This document shows, piece after piece, positions 54,605 to 62,311 of a DNA stretch of 64,000 bases. Source of the stretch: an uncultured Mailhella sp. (GTDB lineage: Bacteria; Desulfobacterota; Desulfovibrionia; Desulfovibrionales; Desulfovibrionaceae); contig NZ_CALUYL010000001.1 in the NCBI RefSeq assembly GCF_944324995.1, positions 394,568-458,567 on the forward strand, given 5' to 3'. Both the position numbers and the translations under genes were made by a program. Positions within the stretch are counted from its first letter, which is position 1. Every line of letters begins with the position of its first letter. A model generated the notes under the pieces. It made no database searches, was not told the DNA's origin, and worked only from the letters and a program-made list of their open reading frames with translations.

Positions 54605-54675
54605 GGCAGGGAGCGCCGCGGGAATGTCTTCCCGTTCCGAAAGCAAGACGCCTTTCGGAACGCGCGCTCCCTGCC
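54605..54675. repeat. Three-way-junction inverted-repeat element
   Basis: The outer stem GGCAGGGAGCGC (54605-54616) pairs perfectly with GCGCTCCCTGCC (54664-54675). Inside are two perfect hairpins: CGGGAA-TGTC-TTCCCG (54619-54634) and TTCCGAAAG (54635-54643) with CTTTCGGAA (54652-54660). No T-run follows on either strand. It sits between the 99-residue gene and the CxxCxxCC gene, four bases after the stop of the former. Confidence 0.75.
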
Positions 54676-54679
54676 CGGA

Positions 54680-54979
54680 CTATCTCGCTAGTCCCTTGTA
54701 CAGCCTGAGCCGGTTGATGCGCACCCGGCGATACTGCATGTGCGTTTCCAGCATGTTTTTCTGCTGGTGAAGTTCGTGTATTTCCTGCGGGAACACAATG
54801 CCGTTGGCTATGTCCTCGGCGGCCATGAGTTCCCGGATTTTTCTGTCGCACTCCTTCTGCACCGCGCCGATGACGGCCATCTGCGCCTCAAGCTCAGAAA
54901 TCGTCTCCGGAAGCGGTTTCCGGAGGAAGCTCTCCATAGACTCCATGGGCGATGACTCTTCTGCGCGCGGGTTTGGCAT
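54680..54979 (-). CDS. Small helical protein of unknown function
   Basis: A 99-residue, mostly alpha-helical protein with coiled-coil character (LPETISELEAQMAVIGAV, then HELHQQKNMLETHMQ) and a basic C-terminus. I do not recognise the family. The ATG at 54979 has AGGAG 7 bases upstream. It overlaps the 3' end of the AroA-like gene by 86 bases in another frame, an unusually long overlap. If the ATG at 54946 were used, the overlap would fall to about 53 bases. Likely co-transcribed with the flanking genes. Confidence 0.68.
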   Translation of the reverse strand: MPNPRAEESSPMESMESFLRKPLPETISELEAQMAVIGAVQKECDRKIRELMAAEDIANGIVFPQEIHELHQQKNMLETHMQYRRVRINRLRLYKGLAR

Positions 54980-56720
54980 CTTCAGGCTCCTGCTCGACTT
55001 TGCGTTTCAGTTCAGGATGAGGAAGGGTGTTGTACATGTTCCAGAAGGCCGGGAAAAGACCGGTCATCACGCCCGGATTGGACAGGTGCAGATTGGGCTT
55101 CAGGAACGCGCCCAGAGCATAGGCCATGGCCCACTGCGCGGAAGGAGCCACCCACGAGCCGGGCACGGTTTCCTCCACCGGAACGAGAACGCCGTCCTTT
55201 TCCTCCACGCCGCAGCGGGAAAGGAAGGCCGTCACGAGGTGACGATCGTCTTCGGAAAGCTCGGGCAGGGAGACCTTCGCGCCTTCGTGCGCCGCGGCCG
55301 CCATGATGACGACGCAAAGCGGCAGCAGTTCGGGGCAGCGGTCCAAAACGTCGCGCATCACCTCAGGCGCGGGAGCGGAGGTTTCGCGCTCCTTGCCGGA
55401 GCACTCCACCCTGTTCGCACCGTACTTCACGTTGAGGCCCGCGCCGCGCAGAATCTTTTCCACGAGCGAAGCGGCCTCGCTTTTGCCCCACACGCCTTCG
55501 AGCACGGCGCGACCGCCGTTGAAGCCGGGGAACATGAGCACCACGGAAGCCACGGAAGCGTCCATGGGCACCACAGGCTCGGCGGGAACGGAAAGATCGC
55601 CGCGCTCCACAAGAATGTCGCGGCCGTTCTTTTCCACCTTCATGCCGCAGCCGGAAAGCACATCCAGCACCAGCGGCAGCAGACGGGGTTCATGTTCGGG
55701 AAGCGTCAGGCGGCAGCTCGTGTCCCAGAACGCGGAGGCCAGCACGAGCGCGGCCACGAAGTCTTCGGGCAGATCGTCGGCCAGACGGATCTGACGGGGA
55801 ATGAGGCCGGAGCACTCCATGCGCACGGGCAGACCGTCCTGCGAGGGAATGACGTTGGTCAGACGCACGCCGAGCTGCGGCAGGAAGTGACGCAGCGGCG
55901 CAAGATCGAGAAAACGCAGGGAGCTGTCGCCGGTGAGCTTGAGACGCGCGGGCATGCCCAGGCAAAGCGCCACGACAAGCCAGAGATTGAAGGCGTCGTC
56001 GCCGATGTGGACCACCTTGTCCATGTTGCGGGCAAGACCGTTGCCGCCGCGGCTCTGCACGTCGCCGTTCTCTTCCCACCAGAGCTGACCGCCTATCTGA
56101 TTGAGAGCCTTCACGCCGCTCACCACGGCGTCGGTCAGCGGCACGCGGGAAACGCGGGTCACCTGTCCGGCGGCGGCGGCCACGGCCAGCCAGCAGCGGG
56201 CGGCCACGGTGTCGGAAGGCGCGGGAATCTGAATGTCCACGGCCTCGCCGTTGGGAGCGAGATTGTAGAAGCCCTGTTCCTCTTCCATGCGGGTCAGGGG
56301 CTCGATGGTCTGGAGCAGCACGAAAAGATCGCGGGAAAGACGGTTGTCGCGGGCAAGGCGCGCGGCCTTGCTTTCCCACGCGGTGCGCAGGGTCTTTTCC
56401 GTCTCGGGAGCGAGGCGTCCGCCGCGGCGCAGGCGGGCGAGCATCTGGGCTCGGCGCATCACAAGATGCAGAATGTCGTTGTCCAGATCCATGAGCGCGC
56501 CGAGTTCACGGCCGCGGGACACGCCGCGGTCCGAACGCATGCGGTAGCCGTCCTTCTTGAAGTCTCTGCGCCCTTCGCGGCGCTCGTCGTCGCCGCGTTC
56601 AAATCGACGCGGGCGGAAATTTTCCGAATGTTCCTGACGCCGGCCTTCGCCGCGTTCGCCGTCATTTTTTCTGAAGGAACGCCTAGCGAAATCCTTTCTA
56701 TCCTCGCCCCTATTATCCAT
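54894..56720 (-). CDS. EPSP-synthase-fold (AroA-like) protein with CM-like N-terminal helices and degenerate active site
   Basis: A 608-residue protein in three parts. Residues 1-70 are a disordered tract rich in Arg, Asp, Glu and Gly. Residues about 74-145 look like an AroQ-type chorismate mutase (DLDNDILHLVMRRAQMLARL). From about 155 the repeat pattern of EPSP synthase is recognisable (VAARCWLAVAAAAGQV; LTGDSSLRFLDLAPL; VPMDASVASVVLMFPG). Yet the usual PEP/shikimate-3-phosphate residues are missing: GSKS reads APSD, GNAGTAMR reads GDDAFNLWL, SSQF reads PEDF, KETDR reads SEDDR, and DHRMAM reads SAQWAMA. It may have a non-catalytic or new role. First gene of the operon that ends with hldD. 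Confidence 0.72.
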   Translation of the reverse strand: MDNRGEDRKDFARRSFRKNDGERGEGRRQEHSENFRPRRFERGDDERREGRRDFKKDGYRMRSDRGVSRGRELGALMDLDNDILHLVMRRAQMLARLRRGGRLAPETEKTLRTAWESKAARLARDNRLSRDLFVLLQTIEPLTRMEEEQGFYNLAPNGEAVDIQIPAPSDTVAARCWLAVAAAAGQVTRVSRVPLTDAVVSGVKALNQIGGQLWWEENGDVQSRGGNGLARNMDKVVHIGDDAFNLWLVVALCLGMPARLKLTGDSSLRFLDLAPLRHFLPQLGVRLTNVIPSQDGLPVRMECSGLIPRQIRLADDLPEDFVAALVLASAFWDTSCRLTLPEHEPRLLPLVLDVLSGCGMKVEKNGRDILVERGDLSVPAEPVVPMDASVASVVLMFPGFNGGRAVLEGVWGKSEAASLVEKILRGAGLNVKYGANRVECSGKERETSAPAPEVMRDVLDRCPELLPLCVVIMAAAAHEGAKVSLPELSEDDRHLVTAFLSRCGVEEKDGVLVPVEETVPGSWVAPSAQWAMAYALGAFLKPNLHLSNPGVMTGLFPAFWNMYNTLPHPELKRKVEQEPEDAKPARRRVIAHGVYGELPPETASGDDF

Positions 56721-56807
56721 GTCAAACCTGCTTTGCTCTGTGCGTGGCGCGTCGGCAGGCGCGCACGTCGTTTCAAAAGGGGCAGAAAGCGAAGCCGACG
56801 CCCCGGA

Positions 56808-56856
56808 TGTTCACCCCGTAAACCGACTTTTCCTACGCGAAAAGTCATGGTGAACA
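56808..56856. repeat. Nested inverted repeat upstream of the AroA-like gene
   Basis: TGTTCACC (56808-56815) with GGTGAACA (56849-56856), enclosing GACTTTTC (56825-56832) with GAAAAGTC (56839-56846). Both helices are perfect. It begins 88 bases before the AroA-like ATG on the minus strand. Confidence 0.65.
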
Positions 56857-56916
56857 GGCATGATACCCCTATTGCCGCGCCCCGGCAAGTCTTTTGGGAC
56901 GCCCCCCGCGGCGCGC

Positions 56917-56945
56917 TTCACGCCGGAGCAACAAAGGACTATACT
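56917..56945 (+). promoter_or_regulatory. Predicted promoter of the methyltransferase gene
   Basis: TTCACG at 56917-56922, 17-base spacer, TATACT at 56940-56945. The leader would be about 130 bases. Confidence 0.5.
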
Positions 56946-57084
56946 GCGACCGCCCGCCCCGGACGGCCCGCGCAGGCCCGCCGACGTGCCTTCTGACACG
57001 CCTGCGGCAAAGCCGCGTCCCTGCCGCTTCGCTGAGCCTGCGGGATTTACGAACATCAACGTCACGTCGCCTTGAGGAACCATC

Positions 57085-57738
57085 ATGGAACAGTTTACCC
57101 CCTTCGACAGGATATTCCAGTCCTGCGGCCGACTCTGGCACATCCGCCGCGCCGACATGGACAAGCTCTGGGCCGCCATGGACCAGAAGGAAGGCGAAGA
57201 AGCCCACCTGCCCTACTGGAATGAAATATGGCCTTCTTCCCTGGCGCTGGCCGGGTGGCTTGCGGAAATGCAGGACGACATACGCGGCAAAGAGTGCCTC
57301 GATATGGGCTGCGGCCTGGGATTCACGGCGCTGCTCGGGCGCTGGCTCGGGGCGAACGTCACCGCCATGGACTACGAGCCGGAGGCGCTGGAATACGCCA
57401 GAGTCAACGCCGTGCTCAACAGCGTGGAAGGCGTGCGCTTCGAGGTCATGGACTGGCGGAATCCCACGCTGCCGCCCGCAAGCTTCGACCGCATCTGGGC
57501 CGGCGACATCATGTACGAAAAGGACTTCGCCCACCCCATCGCCGCCTTTCTTTCCGCCATGCTGAAAAGCGGCGGCCGCGCGTGGATATCCGAACCCGGC
57601 AGGGACATCTTCCATCACCTTCTCGACGCGCTGCCCGAACACAAGCTCCGCCACAAGCGCATCTGCTCCCTTCCCGTTTCGCCGCTCACCGAACAGGAAG
57701 TGCCGGTGCCCGTCACCATCTGGGAAATCGCGAAGTAA
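57085..57738 (+). CDS. Class I SAM-dependent methyltransferase, protein-lysine/NNMT-like
   Basis: A 217-residue methyltransferase with SAM motif I LDMGCGLGFTALLGRWLG, motif II AMDYEPEALEYARVN and FDRIWAGDIMYE, the arrangement of the methyltransferase-16 and PrmA-like group that modifies protein lysines or small amines. LPYWNEIWPSSLALAGWL just before motif I is characteristic of that group. GAGGA precedes the ATG. The substrate is unknown. Single-gene unit, with a strong terminator downstream. Confidence 0.85.
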   Translation: MEQFTPFDRIFQSCGRLWHIRRADMDKLWAAMDQKEGEEAHLPYWNEIWPSSLALAGWLAEMQDDIRGKECLDMGCGLGFTALLGRWLGANVTAMDYEPEALEYARVNAVLNSVEGVRFEVMDWRNPTLPPASFDRIWAGDIMYEKDFAHPIAAFLSAMLKSGGRAWISEPGRDIFHHLLDALPEHKLRHKRICSLPVSPLTEQEVPVPVTIWEIAK

Positions 57739-57765
57739 CGAAACCCCACCCGGCTTCAATAACGC

Positions 57766-57803
57766 AAAAGACTCTCCGCACGCATGCGGAGAGTCTTTTT
57801 TTA
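57766..57803. terminator. Bidirectional terminator between the methyltransferase gene and queA
   Basis: AAAAGACTCTCCGCA, loop CGCA, TGCGGAGAGTCTTTT, then more T. A perfect 15-base stem. Confidence 0.95.
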
Positions 57804-57862
57804 TCGAGCCGGGCAAGCATCGCCCTCGCCGGAATCGCCGGAGAGCGATGATGGAAACGGCG

Positions 57863-58960
57863 TCAACGAACGAACATGGCGTCGCCGTAGGAGAAGAAGC
57901 GGTACTTTTCCTTCACGGCCTCGGCGTAGGCGGAAAGAATGCGCTCTCTGCCGCAGAGCGCGGCCACCAGCATGATGAGCGACGATTCGGGCAGATGGAA
58001 GTTGGTGATGAGATGATCCACCACCTGAAAACGGAAGCCCGGATAGATGAAGATATTGGTCCAGCCGTGCCAGCCGCCTTCGGGAATGACGCCGCCGTTC
58101 TGCGCGGCGCAGCCTTCCATGGTGCGGCAGGACGTGGTGCCCACGGCCACCACGGGACGCCCGGAAGCCTTTGCCTCACGAATGACTGCCGCGGTTTCCG
58201 GCGACACTTCCACGTACTCGCTGTGCATGGGATGCTCGCGGATGTCCTGTTCGCGCACGGGGCTGAACGTGCCGTAGCCCACGTGCAGCGTCACTTCCGC
58301 CCAGCCGAAACCGCGCTGACGCAGCTCTTCGCGAAGCGCGTCGGTGAAGTGAAGTCCCGCCGTGGGCGCGGCCACGCTGCCGGACTTTTCCCTGTCGGCG
58401 TACACGGTCTGATAGCGGGCCATGTCCTCGCTGCTCTGCTCGCGCTTGATGTACGGCGGCAGCGGCAGCTTGCCTATGCGCCGCATGCATTCCACAAGAT
58501 CGCCCTTCCAGAACAGCGTCACGTCGTGCTGACCGAATTCCTTTTTCCTGAGCACTTCGGCGGCGATGTCGTCGCCGAACACGAGGCGGTCGCCCACGTG
58601 AATGCTGCGGGAGGGGCGCAAGAGCACTTCGGCCTGCGCATGATTCCAGCCGTCGGCCCCGAGCGAGGCGCAGGCCTTGAGCAGCGGAGGCGGCGTGAGC
58701 AGCAGAAGTTCCACCTTGCCGCCCGTGGGACGATGTCCGAACAGGCGCGCGGGAACCACGCAGGAATTGTTGGCCACGAGCAGCGCGCCCTCGGGAAGAA
58801 AATCGCCCAGATGAGAAAACGTAGAGTGAATGTTTTTTCCGCTCGCCCGATCCAGCACCATGAGGCGCGACGCGCCGCGCTTTTCGGGAGGATACTGGGC
58901 TATGCGCTCCTCGGGAAGATCATAGTTGTAGCTCGACAGCTGAAAGTCGGATTCGTTCAT
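57863..58960 (-). CDS. queA: tRNA preQ1(34) S-adenosylmethionine ribosyltransferase-isomerase
   Basis: A 365-residue QueA for queuosine synthesis in tRNA wobble positions. It starts MNESDFQLSSYNYDLPEE; core motifs LVANNSCVVPARLFG, SVAAPTAGLHFTDAL, LHVGYGTFSPVRE, AVGTTSCRTME and TNFHLPESSLIMLVAAL are all intact. The upstream ribosome site is weak (GGAAC). It lies 107 bases after the M23 peptidase gene on the same strand and might be co-transcribed. Confidence 0.96.
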   Translation of the reverse strand: MNESDFQLSSYNYDLPEERIAQYPPEKRGASRLMVLDRASGKNIHSTFSHLGDFLPEGALLVANNSCVVPARLFGHRPTGGKVELLLLTPPPLLKACASLGADGWNHAQAEVLLRPSRSIHVGDRLVFGDDIAAEVLRKKEFGQHDVTLFWKGDLVECMRRIGKLPLPPYIKREQSSEDMARYQTVYADREKSGSVAAPTAGLHFTDALREELRQRGFGWAEVTLHVGYGTFSPVREQDIREHPMHSEYVEVSPETAAVIREAKASGRPVVAVGTTSCRTMEGCAAQNGGVIPEGGWHGWTNIFIYPGFRFQVVDHLITNFHLPESSLIMLVAALCGRERILSAYAEAVKEKYRFFSYGDAMFVR

Positions 58961-59067
58961 TGTTGTTCCATGCCCTTGCGGGCCTTCAAAAATATGGGGA
59001 CGGAAAGGCTGGCGCGCCCCGCTTTGGGGAGACGGCGCCAGCCTTCGATACAAGCAAAAAAATCGGA

Positions 59068-60591
59068 TTACTTTTCCGCCACGGCGGCGTTGCTGTCAAG
59101 CAGGGAGCGGGCGCTCGCCACGGTCTGGAGGAAGCTTTTGCGGCTTGCCCTGGACACCGGTTCGGAACGCGCGCCGGAAAGACTGTCGGGATGCACGAAC
59201 TTTCCGTTCTTCATGACGCGAAAATCCAGATGGGGGCCGGTGGCCGTGCCCGTGGCGCCCACAAAGGCCACCACTTCGCCCTGATCGACCTTCTGCCCCA
59301 CCTTGAGCGACGAGGCGAAGCGCGAAAGATGGGCGTACTGCGTTTCGATGCCGCCGCTGTGACGGATGACGAGCGTGTTGCCGTAGCCGCCCTTCCAGCC
59401 CTTGAACGTCACCTTGCCCGCGCCGAGCGCCTTCACGGGCGTGCCGCGGGGCGCGGCGTAGTCCACGCCCTGATGCGGGCGGACCTTGCCGAAGATGGGA
59501 TGACGGCGGTGCATGGTGTAGCCGGAACTTACGCGGGTGAAATTGAGCGGTGCCTTGAGGAATTCGGTTTCCAGGGAGCTGCCGTCCGCGGCGTAGTAGC
59601 GGGCGCGGCCTTTTTCGTCCACGAAGCGGAACGCCTCAAAGGTCTCCCCGTCGTTGACGAAGCGGGCCGCCACAATGTCGCCGTAACGGCGGAAATCGTC
59701 GCCGAGATACTTCTTTTCCACCACAAGCTCGAAGGTGTCGCCTTCCTGCACCTCGTTCACGAAGTTGATCTGATGGCTGAACACGTCGGCCAGACGCACG
59801 GCAAGATTGGCGGATTCCCCGGCGTCGGCCATGGCCTCGAACAGCGAGGAGCGGATGACCCCGCTCACCTTGACGAGCTTCGTGTCGAATTCAAACACGT
59901 CCACGCGGGCCGAAAATCCGTTCTCGGCCCTCTCGATCACCAGACGGCTCTCTTCGTCGATGTCGTAGAAAAAGCGGCTGACCTGTCCGCTTTCCTTGTC
60001 GCGCTCCACGCTGAACAGATGGCCGGGCATGATCTTCGTGAGCGAATACACCGCCGATGCCGCCTTCACGGCCTGGTCGGTCTCATTGTTGTCCAGCCAG
60101 CGGAGAAAGAGAGAACCCGCGTTGTCGCCGCTGCGCACGGCGCTGCGGAACATCTGCGTGCCGCAGCCGGAATCCTCCACCATGTAGCGCGAATCCTCCT
60201 CCCACGGCACGGCTTCGGAATAGTTCGGAATGCACATGTCCCCCCTTGAAGAAAGGAAGGCGCTGAGAGAATCGTCGTAACGCGGCGCGGCTTCGGCGTC
60301 CTCGCCGGAAGACAGTCCGCCCTCGCTCCAGAAATCCCGCATCCAGGAAAGACCGCTGCCCAGAGTGGCAAGACGCGTCTCGTCCAGCGCCGGAACGTCC
60401 GCGCCGAGGGAAAAATCATGCGGCTTCACGGCCTGCGGCAGCAGCTCCGCGCCGTTGACGGACATCAGATAGCCCGGAATTTCGCGCTCCCGGGAAAACA
60501 GCCATGCGCCGGCGGCCACGGCCGATCCGATAAGGACACAACAAAGCACGCGCGCAGACAGCGTGCGGAATATTTGATATTTTTTTATCAT
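59068..60591 (-). CDS. M23-family (LytM) peptidoglycan endopeptidase, membrane-anchored
   Basis: A 507-residue envelope protein. One N-terminal membrane segment (VLCCVLIGSAVAAGAWLF, about 15-32) anchors a long periplasmic part with an OapA/LysM-like region. The M23 domain follows at about 370-480: HQGVDYAAPRGTPVKA gives the zinc H and D, and GPHLDFRV gives the second motif. It resembles MepM/ShyA-type murein endopeptidases that cut cross-links during growth. The ATG at 60591 matches the membrane segment; no strong ribosome site is visible. It diverges from dnaA. Confidence 0.9.
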   Translation of the reverse strand: MIKKYQIFRTLSARVLCCVLIGSAVAAGAWLFSREREIPGYLMSVNGAELLPQAVKPHDFSLGADVPALDETRLATLGSGLSWMRDFWSEGGLSSGEDAEAAPRYDDSLSAFLSSRGDMCIPNYSEAVPWEEDSRYMVEDSGCGTQMFRSAVRSGDNAGSLFLRWLDNNETDQAVKAASAVYSLTKIMPGHLFSVERDKESGQVSRFFYDIDEESRLVIERAENGFSARVDVFEFDTKLVKVSGVIRSSLFEAMADAGESANLAVRLADVFSHQINFVNEVQEGDTFELVVEKKYLGDDFRRYGDIVAARFVNDGETFEAFRFVDEKGRARYYAADGSSLETEFLKAPLNFTRVSSGYTMHRRHPIFGKVRPHQGVDYAAPRGTPVKALGAGKVTFKGWKGGYGNTLVIRHSGGIETQYAHLSRFASSLKVGQKVDQGEVVAFVGATGTATGPHLDFRVMKNGKFVHPDSLSGARSEPVSRASRKSFLQTVASARSLLDSNAAVAEK

Positions 60592-60660
60592 AACGTCGGA
60601 CGCTTCGTATTTTTCAGTGCAGAGAAAAGAAAAGGAGCTTAACGCTCCACAGGTATATAA

Positions 60661-60685
60661 GCAAGAAACTGCTTGTTTATGCAAG
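60661..60685. repeat. Three GCAAG/GCTTG boxes at exact 10-base spacing
   Basis: GCAAG at 60661, GCTTG at 60671 and GCAAG at 60681 form overlapping palindromes (AAGCA-N6-TGCTT and GCTTG-N6-CAAGC). They overlap the predicted -35 of dnaA and a minus-strand promoter for the M23 gene. Confidence 0.6.
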
Positions 60686-60701
60686 CGTTTTCTGGTAAAA
60701 A
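60673..60701 (+). promoter_or_regulatory. Predicted dnaA promoter
   Basis: TTGTTT at 60673-60678, 17-base spacer, TAAAAA at 60696-60701. The leader would be about 125 bases if translation starts at 60834. Confidence 0.45.
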
Positions 60702-60833
60702 TTTTTATGCCCGGCAGTCTGTACGCCTTTGGTCGACCGCGGGCGACATGATATGCAGGCATCTGAAATGTCAGACAGTTGCACATATCAATCATCATCT
60801 TTTCTCAAAGCAAAACATCCGTCCGAAACACGC

Positions 60834-62192
60834 ATGAAAGTTCTTTCCAGCTTTCCCCGGGCCGCCGACGGGATTGAAGATTCCGCAGGAGAAGGCTCCC
60901 CCGCTCTTTCCGGGGTTTCTCCTGCCGACGGCGCACTGGTGCGAAGCCTGCTTCGCCGTCGTCTGGGCGGCGGCACGCCGGACTGGTTCTCCCCTCTCGG
61001 TTTCAGTCTGGAAGACGGCGAGAACAAAGTGCTCACCGTGTCCATGCCCCACGAGCTTTTCTTCCGCTGGTTCGACAAGCGCGGACGCGCGGATCTGGAA
61101 AAGGCCGCGCGCAGTCTGCTCGGCAGCCGCACGGCCCTGCGCTACGAATGGCCGCAGGGCGCTCCCGCCGCCTTTTCTCCCCTTTCCGGGCCTGCGTCGC
61201 CCGCGCCTCTGCCCTCCGCCGGTTTCGACGACTTTCTCGTCAGCAGCCGCAACCGCGACGCCCTGCGCCTTTTTCGCGCCGCCCTGCGGCAGGCTCCCCG
61301 CACCATGCTTCTGCGCGGCGCTTCCGGCACGGGAAAAAGTCACCTGGCCTGCGCCGCCTTCCGATTTCTGAACGAACGATTCCACGGGCGGGCCGTCTTT
61401 CTTTCCGGCAGCGAGCTGCTCGCCCGGGCCCGCCGATGCCCGGATTTTCTTCTGCGGCTCGCACACGGTCTCGACGCCGTGGTCATCGACGATCTGCAGT
61501 TTCTCGAAGGCTCGTCCTCCGCGCAGAGAGAACTCTCCGCCCTGCTGGACAGCCTGAACGAACGCGTCTTCTTTCTGGGCACTATGTCGCAGGAATGTTC
61601 CCTCATGCCGGAGCTGCACGACCGCCTCTGTTCCCATCTCGCCCTGCACCTTTCCGAACCGGATCTCGACGTGCGCATGCGTTTTGCACAAATGTTCATG
61701 GAACGCTCCAAGCTCCCCGAACACCGGCCCACGGCCTTCCTGCTGGCGCGGCGCTGCCTGCGGCTGCGCCACATTCAGGGCATTTTGGAACATGTGCGCA
61801 TGCGTTACGAACAGGACGGCAGAATGCCCTCTTCCGGAGAGCTGGAACGCATTCTCGAACACTTCGCTCCGACCGCGCCTGCAGACGTGGATTCCATACT
61901 CGCGGCCGTGGCCTCGAACTACGGCTGCACTTCGGCGCAACTGCGCGAAAACACAAGAAACAAGGAACTTTCCCAGCCTCGGCAGATAGCCATGTACCTC
62001 TGCCGCAGACTGCTCGGCGAGTCCTATCCCTCGCTGGGACTCATCTTCGGCGGCAAGGATCACAGCACTATCATGTATGCTGTGAAAAAAATTGAAAAAC
62101 TCAAAGTTACGAACAAAGATGTGCACATGCTGATCACAAAGCTGACGAAACAGTGCGCAAACAGCGTTTCAGAGGCCCCGCAGAGGCTCTGA
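60834..62192 (+). CDS. dnaA: Chromosomal replication initiator protein DnaA
   Basis: A DnaA of about 452 residues. Domain I (GALVRSLLRRRLGGGTPDWF, then LTVSMPHELFFRWFDKRG) is followed by a short linker, the AAA+ domain with Walker A GASGTGKS and VVIDDLQFLEG, and domain IV with the signature GGKDHSTIMYAVKKIEK in place of the usual GGRDHTTV. The start is uncertain: ATG 60834 is chosen because codons between 60768 and 60833 are A+T-rich and unlike the gene; ATG 60768 has a weak AGG site. dnaN and gyrB follow, the classic origin-side order. Confidence 0.94.
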   Translation: MKVLSSFPRAADGIEDSAGEGSPALSGVSPADGALVRSLLRRRLGGGTPDWFSPLGFSLEDGENKVLTVSMPHELFFRWFDKRGRADLEKAARSLLGSRTALRYEWPQGAPAAFSPLSGPASPAPLPSAGFDDFLVSSRNRDALRLFRAALRQAPRTMLLRGASGTGKSHLACAAFRFLNERFHGRAVFLSGSELLARARRCPDFLLRLAHGLDAVVIDDLQFLEGSSSAQRELSALLDSLNERVFFLGTMSQECSLMPELHDRLCSHLALHLSEPDLDVRMRFAQMFMERSKLPEHRPTAFLLARRCLRLRHIQGILEHVRMRYEQDGRMPSSGELERILEHFAPTAPADVDSILAAVASNYGCTSAQLRENTRNKELSQPRQIAMYLCRRLLGESYPSLGLIFGGKDHSTIMYAVKKIEKLKVTNKDVHMLITKLTKQCANSVSEAPQRL

Positions 62193-62222
62193 ATGTGCGT
62201 TCTCTTCCTCGCGGTTCCTGTT

Positions 62223-62275
62223 TTTGTTCCTATAAAATTCAATGAAATCAAAATGTTGATTAAGATAGGAACAAA
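62223..62275. repeat. Perfect 11-base inverted repeat between dnaA and dnaN
   Basis: TTTGTTCCTAT (62223-62233) and ATAGGAACAAA (62265-62275) around a 31-base A+T-rich centre, ending 36 bases before dnaN. There is no T-run, so it is not a terminator. Confidence 0.7.
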
Positions 62276-62311
62276 CTGACGACATTAAACCTTCTACTAC
62301 AAGGAAAAAAC

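Larger units (their letters stand above)
56721..57084. other. Divergent intergenic region between the AroA-like and methyltransferase genes
   Basis: No gene is seen. It holds a nested inverted repeat at 56808-56856 and a promoter for the methyltransferase at 56917-56945. No promoter is obvious for the minus-strand operon. Confidence 0.6.

Noticed and set aside
60615..60660. Attenuator in the M23 peptidase leader (GGAGC/GCTCC followed by T-rich sequence on minus)
   Set aside because: The stem is only five bases, too weak to claim.
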